Source: Patiria pectinifera (lineage: Eukaryota; Echinodermata; Asteroidea; Valvatida; Asterinidae). From it: 64,000 nt of DNA. Below the pieces are notes generated by a model. It did not search any database, was not told the DNA's origin, and saw nothing but the letters and a program-made list of their open reading frames with translations. Numbering within the stretch: the first letter of the stretch is position 1; each line of letters begins with the position of its first letter. A program made the position numbers and the translations under genes. Shown here in pieces: positions 1 to 12,100 of the stretch. The stretch spans positions 27,145,366 to 27,209,365 of the forward strand of contig CM057135.1 in assembly GCA_029964075.1 (NCBI GenBank). Reading direction: 5' to 3'.

Positions 1-475
1 CGTTACACTCGGCGCAGGGGCGGCAAGCGAAGCATATGAAACAATAGGGGCACTTGGTGGCCACGCACCATGGAGAAAAAATATTTTACCAAGATCACCC
101 CATACTACAATTTGGTGAACGCTTTTGCAAAACGGCCGAGTAGAACACGTAAACGGAACCCCTACGTTGAAGCCGCTGACCTCGCACAGTCTAGACACGC
201 AGAAAAGCCAGCACAGGGGGCGGCCAGGCAGTCAACGTGAAAGCGCACACGACGGCAAATTCCTGCGCAAAATGCAGTCACGAAAAATAGACGAAACGGA
301 TCGCCGGTCCGTGCGGGAAAATCAGGACGACCCGAAGTGTCCGACCCGGCGGAAGACACCCTCCGCATTTTTCCACGGACGTGGAGCGATTTTGGCACCG
401 TGGGAGCCCGCGGTCTCGGATCCTTTCATGAGCAAACATCGTCTCGGAGGCCGATTTAAACTCTCTCTTATATAT
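1..475. other. Unassigned sequence at the left edge
   Basis: I recognise no gene, RNA or repeat here. The stretch is more GC-rich than what follows. Its open frames are short, overlap on both strands and resemble no family I know. Similarity to other parts of the window begins only near position 476. Confidence 0.5.
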
Positions 476-1150
476 ACAGATACACCATGCCCATAACAAA
501 TCATTCATCTATATATCCCGGTGGTAGATCATCATCGATAGATTATTAGGATGTTGAGTGTTTCCGTACTTTTGCCTGTATTTGTCTTGAAAAAATGTGT
601 ATGAAACAAGCCGTTGCTGATTTGAAGATAATACATGTTTGCGAAATAGCCCGGATGCCTATCGGTCGCGTATAGAACTTTGAGGCATCTTGATCTTCAC
701 TTTCTCTTAATTTTCGTAACCTTTTAAAAAGCCTCCCTTTCGGACTCGAACTCGAGGGATTTCTTGGGGGGGGGGGGGGAACGGGGCCCTCACTCTTTCC
801 GAAGCCATCGCCCCAAAATAGGGCACTGTGTTTTTGAAAATCCTGTATGCACAAAATTCATTCAAACGAAAATCCACAATTACGAGGGAAACATCTGCAG
901 CCAGACGCCTAGCCATCTGTCACCTTCACAGCCTTTAAATCATACTTATTATCTATTTGGTTATTAGTTTTAATTAGCTCGATGTAGACCTACATGCATC
1001 AACATCACGGGGGAAAAATAATCACCATCACTTTCTAAGCCCGCCCCTTATGGACCCCAAGTCAAATGAGGGCGCACTATACCGTGCTTCGACAGAGTTG
1101 ACCGCTGCATTTAATTTCGTAATTATCCCAAAACATGTCTTAAGATAGTT
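476..1150. repeat. Dispersed repeat R1, copy 1
   Basis: This stretch closely matches 26918-27590, which lies just downstream of transporter copy D. Shared landmarks are 'atatatcccggtggtagatc', a run of about 12 G near 767, and 'gaccgctgcatttaatttcg'. The first half recurs at 20815-21020 and the second half at 19045-19300, so copy C carries the two halves separated and in swapped order. Because R1 follows copies C and D, this may be the tail of another transporter unit that lies beyond the left edge. Confidence 0.75.
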
Positions 1151-2420
1151 GTCACAAAGTGATATTTGGTTTTTAATCGAAGTGACTCTTTACACTGACA
1201 AAACACTAATTAATTTTTAGGGGCCTACAATTTCTGAGTTTGGTTAAACGGAAGTGGTTTAGAGAAACACAATTTATTTTCCTCGGGGCCGCCACGCCCA
1301 ACTATTTCTAGAATTAGTTATTGAACCATCAACGAATGTTGCCGTCAACTCCAGTAGAGTTGCCATTGGTTAGTGTATTGATACTTTGCATAAATTTAAG
1401 TGTTGAATATTCATTTTGCCAAGTGAATGCATTTATTGAATTCTTGGGCCTTAGTATGTGGCATTGCTGAAATGTTTTTCTCGGGGTTTATAAGCAAAAC
1501 GAGTTTGGAATGGGGCAGATTTTGAGATGAGATTCCGAGGAGAGGGCAGAGACCAGCCTCGATGATTTTGAGAAATAAGTTGTGAGACATTTTTGATACG
1601 GAGAAGCCAAAGGAGAGGGCTCAGCCAGCCTGCGGCATTAGTATATTTTAAGCTTGAGCTCGTAAGAGCCAAGCCGCTGAAACCTTGGACAAGCTAGGAA
1701 TCACCCACATTCCTGTAAGTTTATTGCATTATTTGTTTATTTTACAAACCTTAAAATGGATATTTGGCACATTTGTATGTAGAAAGAAGGACAATTTGAT
1801 ATACTTTGCTGAGATTTAACAATCAAATATTTGTGTTGTTCATATCAGTAAATTTAAATGAAAATGTAATTATCGGATGAAAAAAGATTGTGTGGATCTG
1901 CAAAGAAAATATTCCTGTGATTAGTGCTGATTTATAACAGTTGTGGTTATTGAGACATTGGGAAATGTTATCATTGTAAACTATTTGTTGGCTAGAATCC
2001 ACCTAGTAGGAGTATAATTTGGATTGTAATTTCAGAGCTTTTGGGGGTTGACAACAGTGCAACCTTTGACCAGAGGACCAGCACCCGATTTCACGAAGCG
2101 CTGCGACGCGTCGCAACTCGAGTTACGAAGAGTTTGATGAAATCGGGTGCAGAAGCGACAGGGCCGGACCGCAGCGGCGGACAAGTTACAGACCATCACA
2201 CGCGCTACTGATCCTACCCCAAGATCCCAAGATCAAAATACACCGGGACGGACGCATCGAGTATTAATGATTGTATAAACTGTTGATAATTATTTTGGGG
2301 ATTTTGAACAAGAGACCAAACCTTTGCGTTGAAACGTTGAAATATAAATAAATTGTACATAATATAAATATAAGGAAAAGTGCGTCACACCCTTATTTTA
2401 TTTCTGAATGCCATTGGTCA
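1151..2420. other. Non-coding stretch, no gene seen
   Basis: AT-rich sequence without a recognisable gene. The only structure I see is a short imperfect hairpin near 2083-2151, where 'acccgatttca' at the left is answered by 'tgaaatcgggt' at the right. An 'aataaa'-like string near 2346 has no gene to serve. Confidence 0.45.
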
Positions 2421-2521
2421 GTTAAATCATCAGGGGACTACTGAAGGTCCTCCGAAAGGAGCTGTGGAGAGGAAAATATTTTGAGAGTTGATCAAAGGAT
2501 GGAACATCATCAACGAAACAT

Positions 2522-2585
2522 CTAGAGGCAAAAAACAAAAACAAACAAACACCCCAACAAACAAACAAACACCCCAACACCCCTA
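2522..2585. repeat. CAAA/CCCCAA low-complexity tract
   Basis: Simple sequence of alternating 'caaacaaacaaa' and 'caccccaac' blocks. It interrupts what is otherwise alignable with intron 1 of the plus-strand transporter copies. Confidence 0.8.
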
Positions 2586-2765
2586 GGACACAGTGAAAAT
2601 TATGTTTGGCTATGTACGTTTTGGGCACACTAATAAAGTCTGTAGTACATTGGAAAGTGCTATAATCAAATTGTCATCATATTAAATTACGTTGTGACCA
2701 AACTCTATTGATTCAGCAACATTATAAAAGAATATTGATTCACCGATGAAATAATAATGATCGTA

Positions 2766-3203
2766 CGAAGCCCGGAAAGGGACAGGGTGGAAATGTTTTT
2801 TGTAATTTGCAAATTCGTTCCCACGAGTTGCTAACTCGTTCCCACGAATTACTTTTTCGTTCGCACGAATTACTAATTCGTTCCCACGAATTGCTAATTC
2901 GTTCGAATGAATTGCTAAATCGTTCGCACGAATTGCTATCTCGTTCCCACGATTTTCAAATTCGTGGGAACGAATTGCTGACTCGTGGATCCGGGAACGC
3001 GTTAGTAATTCGTGGGAACGAGTTGGTAATTCGTGCGAACGAATTAGCAATTCATGCAAACGAATTAGCAATTCGTGCAAACGAATTAGCAATTCGTGCG
3101 AACGAATTAGCAATTCGTGCAAACGAATTAGCAATTCGTGCGAACGAATTAGCAAATTACAAAACAAAACAAAAATTCCACCCTGTCCCTTTTCCGGGCT
3201 TCA
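2766..3203. mobile_element. Foldback element with inverted minisatellite arms
   Basis: The ends are inverted repeats of about 25 bp: 'aagcccggaaagggacaggg' at the left and its reverse complement near 3180-3202. Between them lie many units of roughly 18-21 bp built on 'aattcgt[gt]cgaacgaatt'. Units left of about 2955 run in one orientation and those to the right in the other, so the whole element can fold on itself. Most single units are also near-palindromes. Long open frames here (repeats of IRSHEL and IRANEL) come from the repeat and are not genes. The element lies in intron 1 of transporter copy A. Confidence 0.8.
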
Positions 3204-3214
3204 TAAGAACCAAT

Positions 3215-3720
3215 TTAGTCATTTACCATTCAATCGAATTCGTCTCATGTAAATCAATTAGCCTAATTTGATTTCTGAATTACAAGGTTTGACGCAGACG
3301 AGACGAGATCAAAATACTCCGGGACGAAAACGAGTGCTCCTTATTTGAATTTGCTTGAACTGAATTTGAAATTATCTGACTAAAGACAAAATCAGACTAA
3401 AAAACAAAATTAAACATTGGAAGTGCTTGCACTAAATCGATGTTGATGGACGAATTTAAATATTAGAAACGGTGAATTCGAATGTCAAAACGTTTTAAAA
3501 TAGGGGCGGGGAAACCTATATTATGCAGTTGACTTTCCTCATCCACAAAAGTTCTGACAATTACAATTATTATTTAATGAAGGAATGACTGAGATATGGT
3601 ATTGTTGAAGGGACCCATTTGAAATTGTTAACATGTGTATAAGCCCATCTGCATACGCATGCGCAATGCGCAGGGAAAATTAAAACCACATACTCTCAGT
3701 ACCATGTTCGTATGTAGTAT
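3215..3720. repeat. Segmental repeat within intron 1 of copy A
   Basis: This segment aligns with 8693-9182 almost base for base, apart from small indels. It includes 'gaattcgt' strings and ends a TIR-family unit with 'ggggaaacctatatt' at about 3517-3531. It belongs to the duplicated A/A' block. The segment around 3722-3729 preserves the target site that the LINE occupies in A'. Confidence 0.75.
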
Positions 3721-4574
3721 GGGTCGCATTACTAATATAGTTCCTTATCCCCACTCGTCCCGTTGCATGTCTCCTTCCAGCCCTGCATGCTTGTGTGCCC
3801 CCTACATGTTTGTTTCTTGTACCTCTGTCATTTCGGAAGAAGTCCTTGCTAAGGACGAAATATATCAGGCCACTCTCATTTTTTGATTGTGTATTTCAGG
3901 TCAATCCAGTCAGTGAGCAGTTTGCAGCAGTTGTGTGCATTTTAAACAACTATAGAGGCTTGCATATGAGTATTATAGGTCTATTTTGACCCTCATGACC
4001 CTTGGGCTTCGCAACACAATAAAATACAAACACACGATTGAATTGAATTGCTGGCGAGGAAAACGAAAAGAACGGTTACCTACGAATCCACCGATTGCGA
4101 TCAGGGACGCTATCCAGCCGAGAATCCACATTTGGTCGGTCAGCTGGTGTTGCAAAATCGGCAGCATTATCCCGATACCTTTAGCGGTGCCGATCTCCAT
4201 TACGTTTTTGGTCCAGAGCGCGAGGACCGCCACCCAGCCGGGCCTTCCGCCGTCCGGCCCCTCCAAACTGTTGCTCACCGCCCCGCTCATATTCCCTTTT
4301 TTTGGTGAAGGAGGGCGCTTGAATTTCGGTGCTCTTAGTCCAAGGTTTAAGAACGGGTATCGGGTGGGCGTGGACATCCAGGAGATTCTGAGATTGTCTC
4401 GTCTTATTTCTAGTTTGCTGTGAACTGAATGGTTTACTCGAGTCCGCACGGAGTAGGGCCTTGGCCTACTGAGCGCTAGTTGCAGGCCTATTCAGTGACG
4501 TGGCAGTCACGTCACGGCCGGATGCACACACAAACAACTCTCGCTGTAACTAGTGTATAAGAGCCAGAGGCTTA

Positions 4575-5057
4575 GCAAGGTCATTTTTTATTATTGGGGG
4601 ACGAAAGTTCGCAGGTTGAGCGAATTTTGGCTAAATTTGACAGAATTTTCCTGGGAAAAAAAACGAGTTTGACAGAAAATTTAGCAGCATGAATTTTTCA
4701 GCGGATTTCTCGCAGATTTTCTGTAAAATTAGTGATCTGACAGAAAAATATGACAGATTTGAAAAAAATATAGCTGATTAATGTTGAAAAACAACTTCAA
4801 TTTAAGGTTCCCTGACGTGTATTAGTACACAGTAAAGTAATTTAGACCATTTCAAGGCAGGCTAGACACGTGCAAATTACAAAAAAAATCAAATTTAATT
4901 TTTTGTGAAGGAAATTTTATGATTTTTGTTTTGGTTAAGGAAATTTTATAATATTTGCATTTGAGTATGAATATTTATATTGTATTTCGTGTAGTAATCA
5001 TAGGTGATTTAGCAGATTTGTGTTAAATCTAGCAGATTTTTTTAAGCGCATCTATTA
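4575..5057. repeat. AT-rich repeat R2 between copies A and B
   Basis: Begins 'ttattgggggacgaaagttc' and ends with several 'atttagcagattt' strings. It recurs at about 13685-14160 (between A' and C) and partly at 21385-21515 (before D). It forms the centre of the shared spacer between the divergent transporter copies. No coding signature is visible. Confidence 0.75.
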
Positions 5058-5295
5058 GGGGCCTAATTTTGCCATTACCTTACGATCACCCTGAAAGTTC
5101 GTGGAAAGGACACTCGCACATCCGTGCTGAAATGTTGGCTGTTTGCAGTTGTTTTTGAGTGCAAACGTCAGGGCGTAACTGGGGTGAAACATCTAAGGGA
5201 CACCTGGGGGTGCACACATTTTTTTCAAGGGGGCACTGAAAGTAAAGGAGCTGCAGCTTGCCCTGTTCGTTTCCTGACTGACATGATAAAGGCCT

Positions 5296-5560
5296 ACCTG
5301 CATGTATATCAAGGGCGGATCCAGAACACATTTTTTTGGGGAGGGGGGGGAAATAATAATTTGCCCCCCAAAAAGGGCGGGTCCAGAACCTTTTTTTTTT
5401 GGGGGGGGGAAAAATTGGTACCCCAAAAAGGGGGCCAAAAATTACGGCGTGGGGTTCGGGGCCCGCTCAAGGCACGGACATCCGCTGGGTGAGGGGAGTA
5501 GTTACGCCACTGGCCAAAGCAGCAAAGGCTGTCTCGGTACGAAGCAGAACTAGAGTCAAA
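5296..5560. repeat. Poly-G/poly-T containing dispersed repeat
   Basis: Two tandem blocks of 'ggatccagaac' or 'ggtccagaacc' followed by T and G runs, then 'gttacgccactggccaaagc'. The same end sequence recurs at about 14205 and 21560. Related G-run repeats occur at 18700-18860 and 25840-26010. Open frames across it are artefacts of the homopolymers. Confidence 0.65.
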
Positions 5561-6058
5561 AAGGCTCAGACATATATTTAGAACAACGGAATGTGTTTTT
5601 GAAAACCGAATATGTATTATCCAAGATCTAACGTGTGTAAATGTACGTATGTACGTGCCACTTATTCTAGCTCAGTGGGCGTGTGCAACCGGCCTTGACA
5701 GGCACGTTTCAGATCAAAGGTTTCAAGGATCAAATTACTTCAATGGAATTTGACAATGGGTTGTTTGCATTTTCTGGCGTTCGCTATTTATTAAGGCTGC
5801 ATGCGGTGTACACGTACATGTCGCTTATTGAATCTCCCATGGCAATTAAGATCATGTTGCATAGCCACATGTTTAGATGTAGGACTATCTCACTCATAAG
5901 TTATTTCCATAATATTCACGTGATAGCGGCGTCACGTAAGTGCGAGATGTGTTATGTATATATCATGTCCATGCCCACCCGGTACCCCTTCTAAAACCTT
6001 TGAGCAAGAAGGCAACCACCGCGCACACTGTTCCTTCACCAAAATAGTCCCCGACTGG

Positions 6059-7037
6059 ATGAGCAGGGCGGTGAGCAACAGTCTGGAGGGGCCGGACGGC
6101 GGAAGGCCCGGCTGGGTCGCGGTCCTCGCGTACTGGACCAAAAACCTCATGGAGATCGGCATTACCAAAGGTCTCGGGATAATGCTGCCGATTTTGCAAA
6201 TCCAACTGACCTCCCAAATGTGGATTATCGGCTGGATAGCGTCACTGACATCCGCAACAAGTGGATTCGTAGGTAACACTGACAGTATTTCTCTAAACTG
6301 CAATTTAATTCAACTGTGTGTATTATATTTATGGCGTTGCGAAGAAGCGCATGCATGTGTGTTGTACTGTATTAAAATTGACTGAGCGTTTTCATGCGTA
6401 TACCAATTACTCATCTGCATGACTGTAAGCCACTATTTAAATGTAATAATTGTTGGTTGTAATGCAACCCAGACTACATGTGAATATGATACTTTCAAAA
6501 TATAATTATGATTTTAATTTTCTCCACGCATCGGTTTCAAATGGGTCCCTTCAGCAATACCATTTTCATTCTATTTCACAGTCATTATTTTAAAATTAAA
6601 TACACATAAATGTTGAAATTGTGTGAACTGATATACGTGCGGAGACTAAACTGCACGATCATTATTATTTCTTCGGTGGTCTGATCACAACATAATTTAC
6701 TATTATGACAAGTTGATTATATTACTCTTAATTTACTACAAACACCATCATTGTGCCCAAAACGCAATATAGCCGAACATAATTTTGACTGTATGGTATC
6801 CTACTTAATTGTTATCCAACTCCATTCGCATCTAGAAACAAGGATGTTCCATCCTTTGATCAACTCAAAATCAAATATTTTACGTCTCCACAGCTCCTTT
6901 CGGAGGATTAGTGAGCTGGCGCTTCGGGGCTGGTTACGTCATGATGACGTGTGGCGTGATGATGAGTGCAACGGCCATTGCCGGATCGTTCGTCGAGAAC
7001 TCTCTGCAACTGGCGTTGCTGTACACGTTACTGGCAG
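6059..7037 (+). pseudogene. SLC16-like transporter copy B (exons 1 and 2 only)
   Basis: Exon 1 (6059-6272, 214 bp) starts MSRAVSNSLEGPDGGRPG and ends at GT in phase 1. Exon 2 (6894-7037, 144 bp) follows a 'tctccacag' acceptor, encodes APFGGLVSWRFGAGYVMM and onward to LLYTLLAG, and ends at GT in phase 1. Both exons are open and join in frame. Together they cover roughly the first four membrane helices of a monocarboxylate-transporter-like MFS protein. The match to copies C and D stops in intron 2 at about 7363, and no exon 3 or 4 is found before the next block. I read it as a 3'-truncated copy. A chimeric gene using exons elsewhere is conceivable but unsupported. Confidence 0.8.
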
Positions 7038-7254
7038 GTTGTATTCAAAAACATTGAAAAACAACGATTTCAACTTCATTGAATTTCCACATGAAATGTA
7101 TCGATTTTCCCGATTAATTTAACACTCGTAGCAAACAGATTCTAGTAGCAAACAGATTCGCAGAGATACTCCAGCTTCTTTCCAGTCATCATGGAGCTTA
7201 TAAATCTAAAGTTAATTAAAATGTTGAATAATATTTCCATCGAATTTGTTTAAT

Positions 7255-7363
7255 ATAGGTTTTCCCGATCAATTTCCTAAAATGTTCAATCACTTCTGAA
7301 AATCGGTAAATCATTTTCGTCAGAAATTGAGAATCGCTCTGAACACGCGTTTCATTTTCGCTA
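7255..7363. mobile_element. Truncated left end of TIR family R3
   Basis: 'ataggttttcccg' starts at 7255, as in intron 2 of copies C (16073) and D (23242). The copy breaks off after about 110 bp, which is also where transporter copy B ends. The two truncations are therefore the same breakpoint. Confidence 0.65.
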
Positions 7364-8283
7364 CCCATTACAGAACTGAGCCCGATCAAATGCATTTTCT
7401 CAAACCTCAGTTTCTGAGGTTCAAGCCTAATGAAGCATGCAGTGCCTGCAGCGGATTACCTGATGTTTTAGCATGTTTAGACTGATAAGAGCCTACTTTT
7501 GGTCAGTTGTAACTGATCCACTAGCTAAGAGCAGTGACTTGCAGGCCGTGGTCAGTATAGGTGTTACCCATGCCAGTGTGTGACCATCCATATGATGCTA
7601 TTATCATGGAGCTAGATTGTAGGATAGCATGTACATTGTGTATGTACAATGCAGCTGTGTGATTAAGGTGCCTGAAGCATAGAGCAAGGAACCATTTTAC
7701 TTGGAGCATTCTTGGATGCTTGGAGCAAGGATAGCGATCATGGTTAGCATTGGTTAGGAAAATATAATCAAGATCGAGACGACTTTGACGTGAAATTATA
7801 TGAACCTTGGGATTCCTTTACGCGTGCTTGTCTGAACACTTTAACTGGCCAACCAAATGCTATTAATGGGTGAGTAAAAAAAAAAAAACCGGAGGCAAAC
7901 CCCAAAAAATAAATTTCATATTTAAAACAATATGTAGTAGCAAAATACTAACGAATGGAAAGCCAATTTCATAAGCTATTGTTAGATGAAAAAATACTGA
8001 ATTTGCTCAATCCGTTCAGAGAATATCAACATGTTAACGCAATGACCCTAAAACCTGTTTCATCACACACACAAAAAGACAATTTATTGTGTTTTCTGAC
8101 TGTTTGGAACACCAAAGAAATTGACTCAGAATACTTGTTCCAACAATTGCCAACAACTGTAGTATACAATGTCTTTATTTATAACCCTGGTTAGGCAAAC
8201 AATACGATTTATAAATCTTTTTTTCTTGTTTTAAAGATGGGTCTTTAAAGGACTTTGTTTCTGAATATGTTTAACTTTTAAAG
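7364..8283. other. Unassigned stretch
   Basis: No gene, tRNA or clear repeat is seen. There is a poly-A tract at about 7877-7889. An open frame of 79 codons at 7955-8194 has no recognisable family and is AT-rich like its surroundings. Confidence 0.45.
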
Positions 8284-8690
8284 TGGGGGGGGGTTCAAAA
8301 TGAGCTTTATATTGTCAACAGAAATTTGCACCCTTATTGGGAGTGCGAATCAATATAGGCCCCCTAATTTTAAAAATCCGCCCCCAATTTTTGGAGGGCG
8401 AATCAAAGTAATTACTCCTAAGTTTAATTGTCATCAGAAATCCGCCACCTTAACTGGGACGGTGAGTTTAACCTCTAAGTTGTCCACAGAAATCCGCACC
8501 TTATTATTGAGAGGGCGAATCAAAGTAAGCTCTTAACGTTAAATTGAAATCCGTCCCTTTGTTGAGAGGGCGAATCAAAGGAATTAAGCTCTAAATTGTC
8601 AACATTTTAAATCCGCCCCTTATGAAGAGCGCCGATTAAAATTGCAACAGAATTTCTCCCCTTATAGTGGGAAGGTGAATCGAAGCATTG
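8284..8690. repeat. Degenerate tandem repeat, units about 60-75 bp
   Basis: About six diverged units, each carrying 'aaatccg[ct]c' and then 'gagggcgaatcaaag'. It opens with a G run at 8285-8293. It abuts the A' block, which begins at about 8693. Confidence 0.7.
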
Positions 8691-8692
8691 AA

Positions 8693-9192
8693 GCATTGAC
8701 CATTCAATCGAATTCGTTTCATGTAAATCAATTAGCCTAATTTGATTTCTATATTACAAGGTTTGACGCAGACGAGACGAAATCAAATACTCCGGGACGA
8801 AAACGAGTGCTCCTTATTTGAATTTGCTTGAACTGAATTTGAAATTATCTGACCAAAGACAAAATTAGACAAAAAACAAAATTAAACATTGGAAGTGCTT
8901 GCACTAAATCGATGTTGATGGACGAATTTAAATATTAGAAACGGTGAATTCGAATGTCAAAACGTTTTAAAATAGCCGGGGAAACCTATATTATGCAGTT
9001 TACTTTCCTCATCCACATAAGTTCTGACAATTACAATTATTATTTAATGTAGGAATGACTGTGATATGGTATTGTTGAAGGGACCCATTTTGAACTGTTT
9101 ACATGTGTACAAACCATCTGCATACGCAATGCTCAGAGAAAATTAAAGCCACATTCTTTCAGTATCATATTCGTATGTAGTATGGGTCGCAT
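8693..9192. repeat. Duplicate of 3215-3729 (part of the A' block)
   Basis: Matches the intron 1 segment of copy A, including 'ttgacgcagacgagacga' and 'gaagggacccatt'. It ends in 'ggtcgcat' at 9185-9192, where the LINE is inserted. Confidence 0.8.
9185..9192. repeat. Left target-site duplication of the LINE
   Basis: GGTCGCAT here is repeated directly at 12360-12367. The unoccupied paralogous site in copy A (3722-3729) has one copy followed by the same flanking bases. Confidence 0.85.
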
Positions 9193-12100
9193 AGCAAGTT
9201 GACGACGCCAGGAAAACCGCCATCATTGACCGCGAGCTGTCAAAGTTCAACATCGACATCGCCGCCCTTCAGGAGACACGCCTCCCCTCCAGTGGTAGTC
9301 TCAAGGAGAAGGACTACACGTTCTTCTGGCAAGGACTGGAGCCAGATGAGCGCCGACTCTTCGGGGTCGGCCTGGCAGTACGCAACTCCCTTCTGTCGTC
9401 AGTTGAGCCTCCATCTCAGGGGACTGCGCGTATCCTCTCTCTCCGCCTCATGACCTCCTCTGGTCCCACAAACATCTTTAGCATCTACGCCCCCACACTC
9501 TGCTCTACAGCTGAGGCTAAAGATGCGTTCTACGAAGAGTTCGAGGCCAAAATCAGAGAGATCCCTCCGAAAGAAGACCTGTTCCTGCTCGGAGACTTTA
9601 ATGCCCGTGTTGGCTCAGACCACAGCTCCTGGCCGCGTTGCATCAGACACCTTGGCATTGGCAAGCTCAATGAGAACGGACAGCGGCTACTTGAGCTTTG
9701 CTCCTACCACTATCTCTGCATCACCAACACATTTTTCCCCACCAAACTACACCACAGAGTGTCCTGGAGGCACCCTAGGTCCAAACACTGGCACCAGTTA
9801 GACTTCGTCATCACCAGGAGACCCCTCCTCAACCACGTGCTTGTCACCCTCACTGACCACAGTGCCGACTGCAATACTGACCACTCCTTGGTCAGCAGCA
9901 AGGTGCGTCTCCAACCAAAACGAATCCATCGCTCCAAGCAAAAGGGCCGCCCACAAATCAACACCGCAAGAACGTCACTTCTCGAAGTGCGCGAACATTT
10001 CATCAAAGCCATTGACAATACCCTTGAAGATTGCCCAACAGACAGCGCCACAGTGCGATGGAACCACATCCGCGATGCCGTGAATGAGGCCGCCTCGGAC
10101 ACTTTTGGAAAGAGAGTGAGGAAGAACGAAGACTGGTTCGTGGCGGGGATCGAGGAGATGGAGCCTGCCATCGCTGCCAAGCGTGCATCACTCCTTGATT
10201 ACAAAAGACAGCCCTCCGGGAAAACATTGGCTACCTATAGAGCTGCACGCAACATAGCCAAACGGACTGCGCGCAAATGCGCCAACGACTACTGGCTGAA
10301 CCTGTGTCGTGATATTCAAACCTCCGCAGACTGTGGTAACATCCGTGCCATGTACGAGGGCATGAAGAAAGCGTTTGGTCCTAGTGTCATCAAGATCGCC
10401 CCCCTTAAATCCACCTCAGGCGACATCATCACAGATCTCAGCAAGCAGATGCAGAGATGGGTAGGACACTACCAGGAGCTGTACTCCAAAGAGAACATAG
10501 TCACCTACACAGCCATTGAGAACACCTCTCCCCTGCCCACCATGGAGGAGCTCGATATACCACCCACCATCGAAGAGCTCAGCAAGGCCATTGACTCGCT
10601 AGCCTGTGGAAAAGCTCCAGTAAGTGATGGAATCCCACCGGAGATCATCAAGGCTGGCAGAGAGAGTTCCCTCCTCGGCCACTTGTACGCCCTCCTGCTC
10701 CAATGCTGGGAGGAATGCTCAATACCGCAGGACATGCGCGATGCCAAGATCGTCACGCTCTACAAAAACAAGGGCGACCGCAGTGACTGCAACAACTACC
10801 GCGGGATCTCCCTCCTCAGCATTGTGGGAAAGGCCTTTTCCCGAGTCGTCCTCAACAGGCTCCAACTGCTTGCCGATCGTGTGTACCCAGAGTCGCAATG
10901 CGGGTTCAGAGCTGCACGGTCGACAATTGACATGGTGTTCTCCCTCAGGCAGTTACAGGAGAAGTGCCGTGAACAAAGACGCCCCTTGTTTCTTGCCTTC
11001 ATCGACCTCACCAAGGCGTTCGACCTTGTCAGTCGAACCGGCCTCTTCACCCTCCTACACAGGATTGGTTGCCCCCCAAAGCTCCTGAAGATGATTACAT
11101 CTTTTCATGACGACATGACTGGCACCGTTCAGTATAACGGATCATTCTCGGACCCCTTCCCAATCAAGAGCGGTGTGAAGCAAGGGTGTGTTCTGGCCCC
11201 GACACTCTTCGGCGTGTTCTTCTCCCTGCTGTTGCGCTTTGCCTTTCGACAGTCTGAAGATGGCATCTTCCTCCACACTAGGAGTGACGGGAACCTCTTC
11301 AACCTGGCCCGCCTTAAAGCAAAGACGAAGGTGCGCAGAGTGCTCATCATTCAGATGCTCTATGCAGACGACGCCGCCCTTACTGCCCACAGCGAGGATG
11401 CTCTCCAGCGGCTCATCACTCGCTTTGCGGAAGCATGCTCCGAGTTCGGCCTCACCATCAGCCTAAAAAAGTCTAACATCATGGGCCAGGATGTCAGTAG
11501 CACTCCCCAAATCACCATCGGCGACCACACCCTGGAAGTGGTCGACAAGTTTACTTACCTCGGCTCTACCATCTCAAGCAACCTATCCCTAGACGCCGAG
11601 CTCAATGTGCGGATAGGAAAGGCAGCAACTGCAATGGCTCGCCTGACAAAAAGAGTATGGAGCAACACCATGCTGACAACCAACACAAAGATGAAGGTGT
11701 ACCAAGCTTGTGTTCTGAGTACCCTTCTCTACGGTAGCGAAGCCTGGACACTGTACTCCCACCAAGAACACAGGCTGAATGCTTTTCACATGCGCTGCCT
11801 TAGACGACAGGTATAACCTGGCAGGATCGCGTCACAAATGAAGCTGTCCTGTCTCAGGCGGGTGTGCTCAGCATGTTCGCCATCCTGACCCAGAGACGGT
11901 TGCGCTGGTTGGGCCATGTCTGCCGCATGGATGACGGACGCATCCCAAAAGACGTTTTGTATGGCGAGCTTGCCACAGGGACTCGGCCAAGAGGACGGCC
12001 CACCCTCCGCTACAAAGACGTCTGCAAACGTGATCTGAAGGTATGCAGCGTCAGTCCAGCAGACCTAGAATCAGCGACATCAAACCGCGCCACCTGGCGA

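Larger units (their letters stand above)
2430..4290 (-). pseudogene. SLC16-like transporter copy A (exon 1 plus exon 2 stub)
   Basis: On the minus strand, exon 1 runs from the ATG at 4290-4288 to 4080 (211 bp, phase 1) and ends at a GT donor. It encodes the N-terminus and first membrane segments of a monocarboxylate-transporter-like MFS protein: GPDGGRPGWVAV, then a hydrophobic stretch ending GGFVG. Intron 1 is about 1.6 kb and contains a foldback element (2766-3203). Its far end matches the intron 1 end of copies B, C and D, with acceptor AG at 2463-2462. Exon 2 then starts normally for about 14 bases (APFGG) and diverges at about 2447, reaching a stop at 2432-2430. Exons 3 and 4 are absent. 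The copy is three bases shorter in exon 1 than B and D. It is a truncated pseudogene, head to head with copy B. Confidence 0.75.

Noticed and set aside
2682..3271. Two overlapping open frames of over 150 codons on opposite strands with repeated IRSHEL or IRANEL
   Set aside because: They arise from the palindromic minisatellite; a near-palindromic unit opens similar frames on both strands. No start context, splice signal or family match.
5124..5581. Overlapping frames rich in Gly, Phe and Lys
   Set aside because: Produced by G, T and A homopolymers in a dispersed repeat; the frame changes with each run length.
9710..11789. Several minus-strand and alternative-frame open reading frames within 9199-11789
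   Set aside because: They lie inside the LINE reading frame, whose GC-rich codons suppress stops in other frames. They contain no known motif.
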